Part shown: positions 8,207 to 16,904 of the stretch, piece after piece
Layout of the letters: each line of letters opens with the position of its first letter
How positions within the stretch are numbered: position 1 is the stretch's first letter
NCBI GenBank assembly: GCA_022508615.1
Contig: JAFLUW010000007.1
Span: forward strand, 1 to 32,599
Length of the DNA stretch: 32,599 nucleotides
From: Prevotellaceae bacterium
Lineage (GTDB): Bacteria; Bacteroidota; Bacteroidia; Bacteroidales; Bacteroidaceae
Direction of reading: 5' to 3'
Translations under genes and position numbers: made by a program
The notes under the pieces: generated by a model
Database searches by the model: none
What the model was told of the DNA's origin: nothing
Seen by the model: only the letters and a program-made list of their open reading frames with translations

Positions 8207-10879
8207 ATGTCGCTTTCCGCATTCCTCTCCGTGCCGCCCCGTCTCTGCCGGACGCTCCGCAAGCTGCCGCTATTGGCTCTGCTGTCGGCCCTTTCGGCCG
8301 TCGCGCAGCCTGCGGCCGACGACAAGTTGCTCCGGCTCTCGGCCCTGTTCCGCCGGGTGGCGCAGTTCGACCACGAATATCCCCGCGAGCGCGTCTTTCT
8401 CCACCTCGACCAGAGCGCATACTACCACGAAGAGACGCTTCGCTTCAAGGCCTACGTCGTGCGCTCGTCCACGCTTCGCCCTTCGCCCGTGAGCCGTGTG
8501 CTCCACGTCTGCCTGCTCGACGTGAACGGCAGTCTCGTCGAACGCGGCCAGTTCCGGGTGGACAGTCTGGGGCATGCCCGCGGCGAGTTCTCGCTGAAAC
8601 TCCCTGTACAGCCCGGATACTACGAAATCAAGGCTTTCACGCGCGAAATGCTCAACTGGGGCGACGAAACAGCCTTTTCGCGCGTAGTGGCCGTGCTGCC
8701 CAAGCCGAAACAGGCCGACCGTCCCGACGAAAGCGTAGTGCTTGCGCCCCCCGTCGGTGAGGACGACCTTTGCGGCGGCCATCGTCGCGCCTATCCGGCG
8801 CTGAGCCGCAGCCGCTCTGACGTGCAGCTCGACTTCTTTCCCGAGGGCGGCCGCCGCGCAGCGGGCTGTCCGCAGCGCGTGGCCTACAAGCTGACCGACG
8901 GCCGCGGCGCTCCGCTGGCCGATACGCTGACCGTCTATGCCGCCGGCGGGCAGGTGTTGCTCCGAAGCGTGCCGCTGCACGACGGTATGGGCCTGCTCAG
9001 CCTGCCGGCAGAGGCCGACGGCGCGTGGGCCGAGGTGGGCGCGGGGCGGAAAGGGCGTCGTTTCCCGCTGCCTGAGGCTTCGGTCGGCGCCGCGGCTCTG
9101 CGCGCGGACTTTTCGGAGGCCGACTCCGCCTTTGTCGTCGGTGTCTCGGCGGGAACGGGCTTTCCCGCGGCCGGACTTCTGGGGCTTATGGTCACTTGCC
9201 GCGACCAGGCCTGCTATCTCGACACCCTTACGCTCCGGGCTGGCGAAACGGTCGAAATGATGCTCCCCGCCGAGGCTTTTCGGGGCGGCGTGAACCGCAT
9301 AGACCTGATTTCGCCCGACGGAGACGGTCTGGCCTCGCGGTTAGTCTGGCGCCGGCCCGAAGGCAAGCGCCTGCATCTCGCTGTGCGTCAGAGTCAGGCC
9401 AGCTATGCGCCCTTCTCGCCCGCAGCTGTCGAGATGCACGTCAGCGACGACGAGGGGCAGCCCGTTGCAATGAACTTTTCGCTGGCCGTCAGCGACGAAG
9501 AATGGCTGCTGGCCGAGCCTCCACGCGGCGGCATCGGCGCCGAGCTGCTTTTGGGCAGCGAAGTGCGTGGTTATCTGCACCGTCCCGAATACTATTTCGA
9601 GGCCGGCGACGAACGCCGCGCCCGTGCGCTCGACCTGTTGCTGATGGTGCAGGGCTGGAGGGCCAGTCCGGCGGAATTGCTCTGCGGACGCGACACGTTC
9701 CGCGTGGCCGAGCCGATTGAAGAACGGCTCACGCTGCTCGGCGATGTGCTTCACGACCGTGAAAAGCCGCGTCCCTATGTCGGAGTAAACCTCAGCGTCA
9801 GACTTTTCACCCGTTCGGGCGGCGCCATGGAGGGCAAAACCCGTACGGACAGCGCAGGCGTTTTCAAATTCGAGTTCGCTGAGGATTTCGAAGGCGACTG
9901 GATTACGCATATAGCGACCCGCAACGACCGCGGCCGGGCGCAGTGGAGCCGGGTGCGCCTGCGCCGTAATTTCGGCCTGGCTCCCCGCGAACTCGACGGG
10001 CGCGAATTCCGGCTTTCGCCTTTTCTGTTGCCCGAAACGCCTGCCGCCGTCGAAACTTTCGCGTGGCCCGACACGATTCCCTGCACCCTTCCCCGGCAAA
10101 TCTCCGAGGTGGTCGTGCGTCCCGAGCGCAAATACCGTGGTTTGCGCGGCGGCCGCTATACTTATCGTGGCGGCGAGCGCGCGGGAATGCGGCGTGCGGG
10201 GCGCTACATCAACGTAGAGGTCGAAGCCGACCGCTTGCGCAACGAGGGACACAGCATCATTTCGCTCTACACGCTGCTCGAAAAACTGGATGACGGCTTT
10301 ACGGCCGGCGCAGCCGGGCTTGAATACCGCGGCCGCCGCATCGTCACGTCCGTAAACAACGCGCTCGACCGCTTGCCGGACACTGGCGGCGGGGAGAACG
10401 GCGGCGGAGAGCCGGAGCCCGTGGAAAAGTTTTTCGATACCGCATTGGCAGAACCGATGGTGGACGAATACAAATCGGCAGTCCTGCTCGACAACGCCGA
10501 AGACTTTTTCCGAGTGACCGGCGCACGGCTGTCCGACAGAATTCCGCAGACGAAGACCGAAGCATGGGACGACCGCCGCTCGCTTATCCTCTATTTGCGG
10601 CCCGACTACATGTATTTCATGCGGCAGAAAGGCGTGGACAAGCGAATTGTGGCCGGCTATAAGCCCCGCATTCAGTTCTACAACCCTGACTACCGGCGCA
10701 TCGACCTGCCCGATCCGGCAGATTACCGGCGCACGCTCTATTGGAACGCCGATGTCGAGACCGATGCACAGGGAAACGCCTCAGTCGTATTCTTTACCGG
10801 TGCCCGCGAGGAAACACGTTTGCGCTTCTCGGCCGAGGGCCTCTCTTCAGACGGCCGAATGCTCACCCTTTCGCCCTGA
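8207..10879 (+). CDS. Large secreted/periplasmic MG2 (alpha-2-macroglobulin N-terminal-like) domain protein, Bacteroidales type
   Basis: Signal peptide MSLSAFLSVPPRLCRTLRKLPLLALLSALSAVAQ, then YPRERVFLHLDQSAYYHEETLRFKAYVV and repeated beta-sandwich-like segments. Start chosen at 8207 (in-frame ATG before the signal peptide). Confidence 0.75.
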   Translation: MSLSAFLSVPPRLCRTLRKLPLLALLSALSAVAQPAADDKLLRLSALFRRVAQFDHEYPRERVFLHLDQSAYYHEETLRFKAYVVRSSTLRPSPVSRVLHVCLLDVNGSLVERGQFRVDSLGHARGEFSLKLPVQPGYYEIKAFTREMLNWGDETAFSRVVAVLPKPKQADRPDESVVLAPPVGEDDLCGGHRRAYPALSRSRSDVQLDFFPEGGRRAAGCPQRVAYKLTDGRGAPLADTLTVYAAGGQVLLRSVPLHDGMGLLSLPAEADGAWAEVGAGRKGRRFPLPEASVGAAALRADFSEADSAFVVGVSAGTGFPAAGLLGLMVTCRDQACYLDTLTLRAGETVEMMLPAEAFRGGVNRIDLISPDGDGLASRLVWRRPEGKRLHLAVRQSQASYAPFSPAAVEMHVSDDEGQPVAMNFSLAVSDEEWLLAEPPRGGIGAELLLGSEVRGYLHRPEYYFEAGDERRARALDLLLMVQGWRASPAELLCGRDTFRVAEPIEERLTLLGDVLHDREKPRPYVGVNLSVRLFTRSGGAMEGKTRTDSAGVFKFEFAEDFEGDWITHIATRNDRGRAQWSRVRLRRNFGLAPRELDGREFRLSPFLLPETPAAVETFAWPDTIPCTLPRQISEVVVRPERKYRGLRGGRYTYRGGERAGMRRAGRYINVEVEADRLRNEGHSIISLYTLLEKLDDGFTAGAAGLEYRGRRIVTSVNNALDRLPDTGGGENGGGEPEPVEKFFDTALAEPMVDEYKSAVLLDNAEDFFRVTGARLSDRIPQTKTEAWDDRRSLILYLRPDYMYFMRQKGVDKRIVAGYKPRIQFYNPDYRRIDLPDPADYRRTLYWNADVETDAQGNASVVFFTGAREETRLRFSAEGLSSDGRMLTLSP

Positions 10880-10934
10880 ACTGCCCGTCGGGGCGAATTT
10901 TTCGGCCGAAAGCGGGCATTCCGTCTTTTTTACG

Positions 10935-10942
10935 TAAGTTTG
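10935..10942 (+). promoter_or_regulatory. Bacteroidetes-type -7 box for the phosphosugar mutase gene
   Basis: TAAGTTTG (consensus TAnnTTTG), about 46 bp upstream of the ATG at 10988. Confidence 0.55.
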
Positions 10943-10987
10943 CACACAAATAAATATTAACGGACAACGTTCAACACACATTTCAAT

Positions 10988-12751
10988 ATGGAAAACAACG
11001 AACTCATCGCCCAGTGCCGCGCCGCGGCTGCGGTATGGCTGGACAGCCCTCTTATCGACGAAGAAACGAAAGCCGGCGTGCGCGCCATGACCGAGGCGGC
11101 AGATACGACCGATACGACCGATACGACCGACCTTGTCGATGCGTTCTATCGCACGCTCGAATTCGGCACGGGCGGCCTGCGCGGCATCATGGGCCCCGGC
11201 ACGAACCGCATGAACCGCTATATCGTGGGCCAAGCCACGCAGGGATTGGCCAATTATCTGAAAAAATGTTTCGCCGACCGCGAGCAAATCTCCGTTGTCG
11301 TGGGCCACGACTGCCGCAACAACTCGCGACTTTTCGCCGAGACAGTAGCCGATATCATGAGCGCCAACGGTATTAAGGTGTATCTCTTCGACGATTTGCG
11401 TCCCACGCCCGAAGTTTCGTTCGCTATCCGTCATCTGGGCTGTCAGAGCGGCGTAAACATCACGGCTTCGCACAATCCGCGCGAATACAACGGATATAAG
11501 GCCTACTGGGAGGACGGTGCGCAGGTGCTTGCGCCCCATGACACGGGCATTATCGAGGAAGTGAACAAAGTAGGTCTGGCCGACGTCAACATGAACGCCC
11601 GTCCCGAACTGATAGAGACCATCGGCGAGGAAATCGACCGCATCTATCTTGAAAAAATCAAGACCCTCTCCATCGATCCGGCTTGCATCGCGCGGCAGAA
11701 AGACCTCAAAATCGTCTATACGCCCCTTCACGGCGCCGGCCGTCAGCTCATTCCCGATTCGCTCCGCCTCTGGGGTTTCGAAAACGTGCATTGCGTGGAA
11801 GCGCAGATGGTGAAAGACGGCGATTTCCCCACGGTAGTCAGCCCCAACCCCGAGAATGCCGAGGCTTTGACGCTGGCACTCGATTTGGCCAAGGAGATAG
11901 ACGCCGACATCGTCATGGCCAGCGACCCCGACGCCGACCGAGTGGGCATGGCCTGCAAGAACGGCGACGGCGAGTGGGTGCTCGTCGACGGCAACCAGAC
12001 GTGCATGCTCTTTCTCTACTATATCATCAAAAACCGCAAAGCGCAAGGCAAGATGCGCGGCGACGAATTCATCGTCAAGACCATTGTCACGACCGAACTC
12101 ATCAAGGCTATTGCCGACAAGAACGGCATAAAGATGTACGACTGCTACACCGGTTTCAAGTGGATCGCCCGTCAGGTGCGTCTTTCCGAGGGCAAGGAAA
12201 CCTACATCGGCGGCGGCGAGGAAAGTTACGGCTTTATGGCCGAAGACTTCGTGCGCGACAAAGACGCCGTCAGCGCTTGCTCGCTCTTGGCCGAGATTTG
12301 CGCTTGGGCACGCGAGCAGGGAAAAACGCTTTACGACGTGTTGATGGACATTTACCTCGAATACGGTCTGAAACTCAACCGCACCATCAATGTCGTCAAG
12401 CCCGGAAAGAGCGGCGCCGACGAGATAAAGGCCATGATGGAGCGCTTCCGCGCCGAACCGCCCGCGTCGATTGGCGGTTCGCCCGTAATCGTGACAAAAG
12501 ACTACGCCACGCTCGAAGAGCGCGACGCCGAAGGCCGCACTACACCCATCGAACAGCCCGAAACGGCCAACGTACTGCAATGGTACACGGCTGCCGGCGA
12601 CAAAATCAGCGTGCGCCCCAGCGGCACGGAGCCGAAAATCAAGTTTTATCTCGAAATAGCCGCCACCATGCGGTGCGCCGGCTGCTATGCCCACGCTTTG
12701 GCGTCGGCCGACGAGCGCGTCGAGGCCATGAAACGCGACCTCGGCATCTGA
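10988..12751 (+). CDS. Phospho-sugar mutase (phosphoglucomutase/phosphomannomutase family)
   Basis: 587 aa; FGTGGLRGIMGPGTNRMN, active-site NITASHNPREYNGYK, metal-binding DPDADRVG, GGGEESYGFM, RPSGTEPKIKFYLEI. Confidence 0.95.
   Translation: MENNELIAQCRAAAAVWLDSPLIDEETKAGVRAMTEAADTTDTTDTTDLVDAFYRTLEFGTGGLRGIMGPGTNRMNRYIVGQATQGLANYLKKCFADREQISVVVGHDCRNNSRLFAETVADIMSANGIKVYLFDDLRPTPEVSFAIRHLGCQSGVNITASHNPREYNGYKAYWEDGAQVLAPHDTGIIEEVNKVGLADVNMNARPELIETIGEEIDRIYLEKIKTLSIDPACIARQKDLKIVYTPLHGAGRQLIPDSLRLWGFENVHCVEAQMVKDGDFPTVVSPNPENAEALTLALDLAKEIDADIVMASDPDADRVGMACKNGDGEWVLVDGNQTCMLFLYYIIKNRKAQGKMRGDEFIVKTIVTTELIKAIADKNGIKMYDCYTGFKWIARQVRLSEGKETYIGGGEESYGFMAEDFVRDKDAVSACSLLAEICAWAREQGKTLYDVLMDIYLEYGLKLNRTINVVKPGKSGADEIKAMMERFRAEPPASIGGSPVIVTKDYATLEERDAEGRTTPIEQPETANVLQWYTAAGDKISVRPSGTEPKIKFYLEIAATMRCAGCYAHALASADERVEAMKRDLGI
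11102..11128 (+). repeat. In-frame 9-bp tandem repeat (GATACGACC x3)
   Basis: Three exact consecutive copies of gatacgacc encoding DTT-DTT-DTT within the phosphosugar mutase N-terminal region. Confidence 0.9.
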
Positions 12752-12795
12752 TGCCGGCGTCGTTCGGCGAGGATTTTCGCCGTGCGCGAAAAACG

Positions 12796-12834
12796 GTGCG
12801 GGCCTTTCCTTCTGAGGAGAGGCCCGCACTTTTT
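12796..12834 (+). terminator. Rho-independent terminator after the phosphosugar mutase
   Basis: GTGCGGGCCT (12796-12805) pairs with AGGCCCGCAC (12820-12829), followed by TTTTT. Confidence 0.85.
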
Positions 12835-12887
12835 CGTATAGCGGTGTTCGGCGCTCGGCGCGCCCGTCGTGGAGCGAAAAGCGGCGT

Positions 12888-13169
12888 TCAGAGATGCAGA
12901 TACGCTTTCAGCGTGTCGACATAGTCGCAGAAGGCCTCGCGTCCTTGCGCTGTCGTGCGGCACAAGGTGCGCGGACGTTTTCCGGCGAAGCCTTTGACCA
13001 CTTCTATGTAGCCCGCCGCCGCCAATTTGTCGAGTTGCACGCTGAGATTGCCCGCCGTAGCGCCGGTTTTCTCTTTGAGAAAGACGAAGTCGGCCTCTTC
13101 AAGCCCCATAAGCAGCGACATGACGGCCAGTCGCAACTGCGAATGCAACAAAGGGTCGAGCGTTTTCAC
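12888..13169 (-). CDS. Winged-helix (MarR/ArsR-like, PF13601-type) transcriptional regulator
   Basis: VKTLDPLLHSQLRLAVMSLLMGLEEADFVFLKEKTGATAGNLSVQLDKLAAAGYIEVVKGFAGKRPRTLCRTTAQGREAF. GTG start overlaps the upstream TGA stop (GTGA at 13166-13169). Confidence 0.85.
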   Translation of the reverse strand: MKTLDPLLHSQLRLAVMSLLMGLEEADFVFLKEKTGATAGNLSVQLDKLAAAGYIEVVKGFAGKRPRTLCRTTAQGREAFCDYVDTLKAYLHL

Positions 13170-13801
13170 GACAGTGGCTGGCTTTTGCGTTTGCGGCGCA
13201 CGACGCAAACCGGCAAAATGAACATCAAAACGAAGCAAAGGGCGAAGAGCGACAGCACGACGTCGCCTTTCGGCAAAGCGTGGCTGAAACTTGCGCCGCA
13301 AAGGGCGAAGCCCGTGAGCATGGAAGTCCAGCCTCCCCACACGAAACTGCGTTCGCCGGCGAGCAATCCCTGCATCATGGCCCCGGCGCCCACGGCGATG
13401 AAAGCGTAGAGCAGCATGGCGAGCCACACGCCGGGCGTCGTCAGCAGATGAATCGCCAGACAGACGGCCGCAAGCGCCGCACCCAAGCCGGCAATGACGC
13501 ACCACATCTGCCCGATGACCGCCTCCGTGCGGCTTCGGGCCGTTTCGTCGGCCCGGCCGCGGCGCACCATGAGATAGTTCAGCGGCAAGCCGACGGCCGG
13601 TATGGCCAACCAGACGAAGAGCGAGCGCAAGTCGCCCGTCGTCCGCATCGACGCCCAAAAGGCGGCCGTCGTGACGATGGTCAGCGTGGCCCACATCACC
13701 GAAGTGCGCAGCCGCAGCGTCGGGGTGCGGCGATGGGTTTCCTGAATCATCTCGGTGATGATTTCCATACTCTCTTGCGGAGTCATTTCTTTTTCTTTCA
13801 T
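13166..13801 (-). CDS. Multi-helix membrane protein, partner of the adjacent regulator
   Basis: 211 aa with several hydrophobic helices (e.g. VMWATLTIVTTAAFWA, VVLSLFALCFVLMFILPVCVV). Translationally coupled to the regulator. Confidence 0.75.
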   Translation of the reverse strand: MKEKEMTPQESMEIITEMIQETHRRTPTLRLRTSVMWATLTIVTTAAFWASMRTTGDLRSLFVWLAIPAVGLPLNYLMVRRGRADETARSRTEAVIGQMWCVIAGLGAALAAVCLAIHLLTTPGVWLAMLLYAFIAVGAGAMMQGLLAGERSFVWGGWTSMLTGFALCGASFSHALPKGDVVLSLFALCFVLMFILPVCVVRRKRKSQPLS

Positions 13802-13831
13802 TGCAGTAAGGTTTTTTAAGTTTTTAGATAA

Positions 13832-13846
13832 GTTTATTTTGTAAAC
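13832..13846. promoter_or_regulatory. Operator-like palindrome, 5'UTR copy
   Basis: GTTTATTTTGTAAAC. Its reverse complement GTTTACAAAATAAAC matches the second copy at 14 of 15 positions. Confidence 0.5.
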
Positions 13847-13909
13847 CGTTTGTCGAAAAAAAGAAAGAAATCAGCCCGGCCGGCGCCGTTTCTCTCCCGT
13901 TTTCGTATG

Positions 13910-13917
13910 CAAAAATA
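13910..13917 (-). promoter_or_regulatory. Bacteroidetes-type -7 box for the membrane protein/regulator operon
   Basis: TATTTTTG on the minus strand (TAnnTTTG). Confidence 0.55.
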
Positions 13918-13921
13918 GCGA

Positions 13922-13938
13922 GGTTTATAAAATAAACC
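13922..13938. promoter_or_regulatory. Operator-like palindrome, promoter copy
   Basis: GGTTTAT-AAA-ATAAACC, a perfect 7-bp dyad immediately upstream of the -7 box on the minus strand. Confidence 0.5.
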
Positions 13939-14078
13939 AAAAGAAATTCCCGTTTTAACATTTCGCTCGCTCGCCTTTGTCGGCGCAAGGAAGCGAAAGA
14001 AGGCCTCCGATAGTGGCGTAAACGGCTGTATTCGTGCGCGTTTCGGGTAAGACGGAAGTCTTTGTCCGATAGGGCAAA

Positions 14079-14139
14079 AACTTACTCAGACTAAGTTCAA
14101 ACTATCTCTGAGTAAGTTCGAACTTAGTCTGAGTAAGTT
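14079..14139. repeat. Intergenic three-unit 19-bp/21-bp-period palindromic repeat, copy 2
   Basis: AACTTACTCAGACTAAGTT-CA-AACTATCTCTGAGTAAGTT-CG-AACTTAGTCTGAGTAAGTT. Units 1 and 3 are exact reverse complements. Confidence 0.9.
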
Positions 14140-14206
14140 TCCGCTAACACGGCGTTTGTTGTCCGCCGCGGCCGAAGACGCTTTCGGAGGAGTCTCCGGC
14201 GAGGGC

Positions 14207-14725
14207 TTATTCTTCCGTTTCCGTGCGGTTGTCCTCGCGAATGAAGTCGAGCAGCATGTGCATGGCTAAGCTCGTGGCCGAGGCGAGATTCATTTCGCGG
14301 CCGTTGTCTTCCTCGATGACGCGGGTGACGATGCGTTCGCCGTTGCCAACGGCTATCCAGATGGTGCCTACGATGACGCTAGCCTTGCCGTTTTCGGCGC
14401 CGCCGGGGCCTGCGAAACCGCTGACGGCCACGGAGTAGTCGGTATGAAATAGTCGGCAGGCGCCGGCGGCCATTTGGCGCACCACTTCTTCGCAGACGGG
14501 CGTTTTTTCTTCGATTACGCCGGCATCGACGCCAAGCAAATCGATTTTCGTTTCGTCGGCGTAGCAAACAAGGCCGCCCTTGAAGTAAATGGAACTGCCC
14601 GGCACGGCCGTAATGACCGAAGCGATGCGCCCGGCCGTGCAGCTTTCGGCCGTCGAAAGCGTTTTGTGGCTTTGCCAAAGGAGTTCGTTGATTTCGCGCG
14701 AGACGAGTTTGAGGTCTAAGTCCAT
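14207..14725 (-). CDS. CinA C-terminal domain protein (nicotinamide-nucleotide amidase)
   Basis: 172 aa; LSTAESCTAGRIASVITAVPGSSIYFKGGLVCYADETK, AVSGFAGPGG. Confidence 0.9.
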   Translation of the reverse strand: MDLDLKLVSREINELLWQSHKTLSTAESCTAGRIASVITAVPGSSIYFKGGLVCYADETKIDLLGVDAGVIEEKTPVCEEVVRQMAAGACRLFHTDYSVAVSGFAGPGGAENGKASVIVGTIWIAVGNGERIVTRVIEEDNGREMNLASATSLAMHMLLDFIREDNRTETEE

Positions 14726-14762
14726 AGGAGTTTATCGTTTGAGGTTGTATTTTTCGATTTGG

Positions 14763-15782
14763 TCAGAAACGGTTGCGCGCATAGGCGGGTTTGGCGATGT
14801 CGCAGGTGCGTCCGTCGAGACTTTTGAAGTAGCCCGTGATGGCAATCATCGCGGCGTTGTCCGTGGTGTAGGAAAATTTCGGAATATAAATGTGCCAGCC
14901 GTCTTTTTCGGCTCGCTCGCGAAAAGCGTTGCGCAGGCCGGTGTTGGCCGACACGCCGCCCGAGAGCGCTACGTGGCGAATGCCGGTCTGTCGGACGGCG
15001 CGGGCGAGTTTTTCCATGAGAATATCGACCACTGTGTGTTCGAGCGAGGCGGCTAAGTCGGCCTTGTGCGTCTCGATGAAGGCGGGGTCGTCCTTCAAGC
15101 GGTCGCGCAGGAAATACAGAAAGGAAGTTTTCAGTCCGCTGAAACTGTAATCGAGCCCCGACACGTGCGGACGGCTGAACGAAAAGGCTCGAGCGTCGCC
15201 TTGGCGGGCAAGACGGTCGATTATCGGGCCGCCGGGATAGCCCAAGCCCATGATTTTCGAACATTTGTCGATGGCTTCGCCCGCGGCGTCGTCGATAGTT
15301 TGGCCGAGTATGGTCATGCGGTCGTATGCCTCGACCTTAATGATTTGCGAGTTTCCGCCGCTCACGAGCAGGCAGAGGAAAGGGTAGGGCGGCGGCTCGT
15401 GCGCATCGTCTTTCTCGCGGATAAAGTGCGCCAGCACGTGGCCTTGCAGATGGTCGGCCTCGATAAGCGGCACGCCGAGCGACAAGGCGAGCCCCTTGGC
15501 GAAACTTACGCCCACGAGCAGCGAGCCCATGAGGCCCGGACCTAACGTGACGGCCACGGCGCTGAGCGATTCGTGCCCGATGCCGGCCCGGCGCAGCGCC
15601 GTGTCGACCACGGGCACGATGTTTTGCTGATGTGCGCGCGAGGCCAGCTCGGGCACTACGCCGCCATAGGCCTCGTGTACGGCCTGCGAGGCCGTTACGT
15701 TCGACAACAACACGCCATCGGCCACGACGGCGGCCGATGTGTCGTCGCAACTCGACTCTATTCCCAATATATATTGTGTCAT
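14763..15782 (-). CDS. tsaD: tRNA N6-adenosine threonylcarbamoyltransferase
   Basis: MTQYILGIESSCDDTSAAVVADG, ASRAHQQNIVPVV, LALSLGVPLIEADHLQGHVLAH, ALSGGVSANTGLR. Start reassigned to 15782. Confidence 0.95.
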   Translation of the reverse strand: MTQYILGIESSCDDTSAAVVADGVLLSNVTASQAVHEAYGGVVPELASRAHQQNIVPVVDTALRRAGIGHESLSAVAVTLGPGLMGSLLVGVSFAKGLALSLGVPLIEADHLQGHVLAHFIREKDDAHEPPPYPFLCLLVSGGNSQIIKVEAYDRMTILGQTIDDAAGEAIDKCSKIMGLGYPGGPIIDRLARQGDARAFSFSRPHVSGLDYSFSGLKTSFLYFLRDRLKDDPAFIETHKADLAASLEHTVVDILMEKLARAVRQTGIRHVALSGGVSANTGLRNAFRERAEKDGWHIYIPKFSYTTDNAAMIAITGYFKSLDGRTCDIAKPAYARNRF

Positions 15783-15819
15783 TTTTCGTAAAGTTTGTCT
15801 CGCTCGGCGCAAGGCGGCA

Positions 15820-16674
15820 CTAACGGGAAAGTATCTCCAATCCGTCTTCCGTCACCGCAAACGTATGTTCCCATTGGGCCGACGGACGCTCGTCTTCGGT
15901 CACGACAGTCCAGCCGTCCTCTTCGTCGACGAAAACTTTCCATGTGCCGGCGTTTATCATCGGCTCGATGGTGAACACCATGCCGGGCACGAGCAGCATT
16001 CCCTCTTCGTGCGTGTCGTAATGGTCGACTTCCGGGTCTTCGTGAAAGGCCAGTCCCACGCCGTGACCGCAGAGATCGCGCACCACGCTGCAATGATTCT
16101 TGTGCGCATGGCGCTGTATGGCGCGCCCGATGCGGCCCAAGTAGCCCCAAGGTCGGGCTTCCGCGGCGCCGAGTTCGAGACATTCGCGCGCTACGCGGAC
16201 AAGTTTCTCCTTTTCGGCCGTAGTCTTGCCGATAACGAACATGCGCGAGGCGTCGGCGTAGTATCCGTCGAGAATCGTCGTGCAATCCACGTTCACGATG
16301 TCGCCCTCTTCGAGCACTTCGTCGTCCGAGGGAATGCCGTGGCAAACTACTTCGTTGATACTCGTGCATACGCTTTTCGGAAAGCCCTCGTAGCCCAGCG
16401 GAGCGGGCCGTCCGCCGTGACTTGTCGTATAGTCGTAGACCATTCGGTCGATTTCCGTGGTCGGCATGCCCACGCAAATACGCTCGGCCACATGGTCGAG
16501 CACGGCCGTGTTCAGCCTTCCGGCACGGCGAATGCCTTCGATTTGTTCGGGAGTCTTGATCAGTTCGCGGCAGGGCACGAGGTGTCCCTCGTTCTGCAGC
16601 TTAAGAATGCGTCGGTCGAGGTCGGTGGCGGTTTGGCCGACCGGAAGACGCCAGTTCCGTTGGATTTTCCTCAT
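15820..16674 (-). CDS. map: Type I methionyl aminopeptidase
   Basis: 284 aa; IKTPEQIEGIRRAGRLN, VDCTTILDGYYADASRMFVIG, CGHGVGLAFHEDPEV, MVFTIEPMIN. Confidence 0.95.
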   Translation of the reverse strand: MRKIQRNWRLPVGQTATDLDRRILKLQNEGHLVPCRELIKTPEQIEGIRRAGRLNTAVLDHVAERICVGMPTTEIDRMVYDYTTSHGGRPAPLGYEGFPKSVCTSINEVVCHGIPSDDEVLEEGDIVNVDCTTILDGYYADASRMFVIGKTTAEKEKLVRVARECLELGAAEARPWGYLGRIGRAIQRHAHKNHCSVVRDLCGHGVGLAFHEDPEVDHYDTHEEGMLLVPGMVFTIEPMINAGTWKVFVDEEDGWTVVTEDERPSAQWEHTFAVTEDGLEILSR

Positions 16675-16682
16675 AGATGACG

Positions 16683-16690
16683 CAAAAGTA
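16683..16690 (-). promoter_or_regulatory. Bacteroidetes-type -7 box immediately upstream of map
   Basis: TACTTTTG on the minus strand (TAnnTTTG), only 8 nt before the map ATG. Confidence 0.5.
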
Positions 16691-16904
16691 CGAATTTTCC
16701 CTCAGAAAGTTTCGGACTTTCAGCCGTTTTCGCCCTGTTATAAAAGCATCAGGTCTGCCGGACGGTACGAAAAGTGCCTCTTACAGCCCGTAAAAGCGCG
16801 GGACGGACGAAAAACTTTCTCTCCGGCGGGCTGAAAGTGTTGCCCGGGCCAATAAATTTTTGCAATTTTGCACTCCCTTTCTTTTCTAATTCCTGTTTCA
16901 GCCA

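Noticed and set aside
8071-8325. Minus-strand ORF ending in LLSVSLNLLSVSLN
   Set aside because: The peptide repeat is a by-product of the 21-bp (7-codon) period of the intergenic element. The ORF overlaps the MG2-like gene start.
10847-12829. 660-aa minus-strand ORF
   Set aside because: Antisense to the phosphosugar mutase with its conserved active-site motifs. No recognisable domain.
16706-16726. GAAAGTTTCGGACTTTC hairpin as a further copy of the repeat family
   Set aside because: Shares a few bases with the units but lacks the 19-bp unit, 21-bp period and triple structure.
16675-16904. oriC upstream of dnaA
   Set aside because: No convincing DnaA boxes or AT-rich unwinding region seen. 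Mentioned only as a question in the findings.
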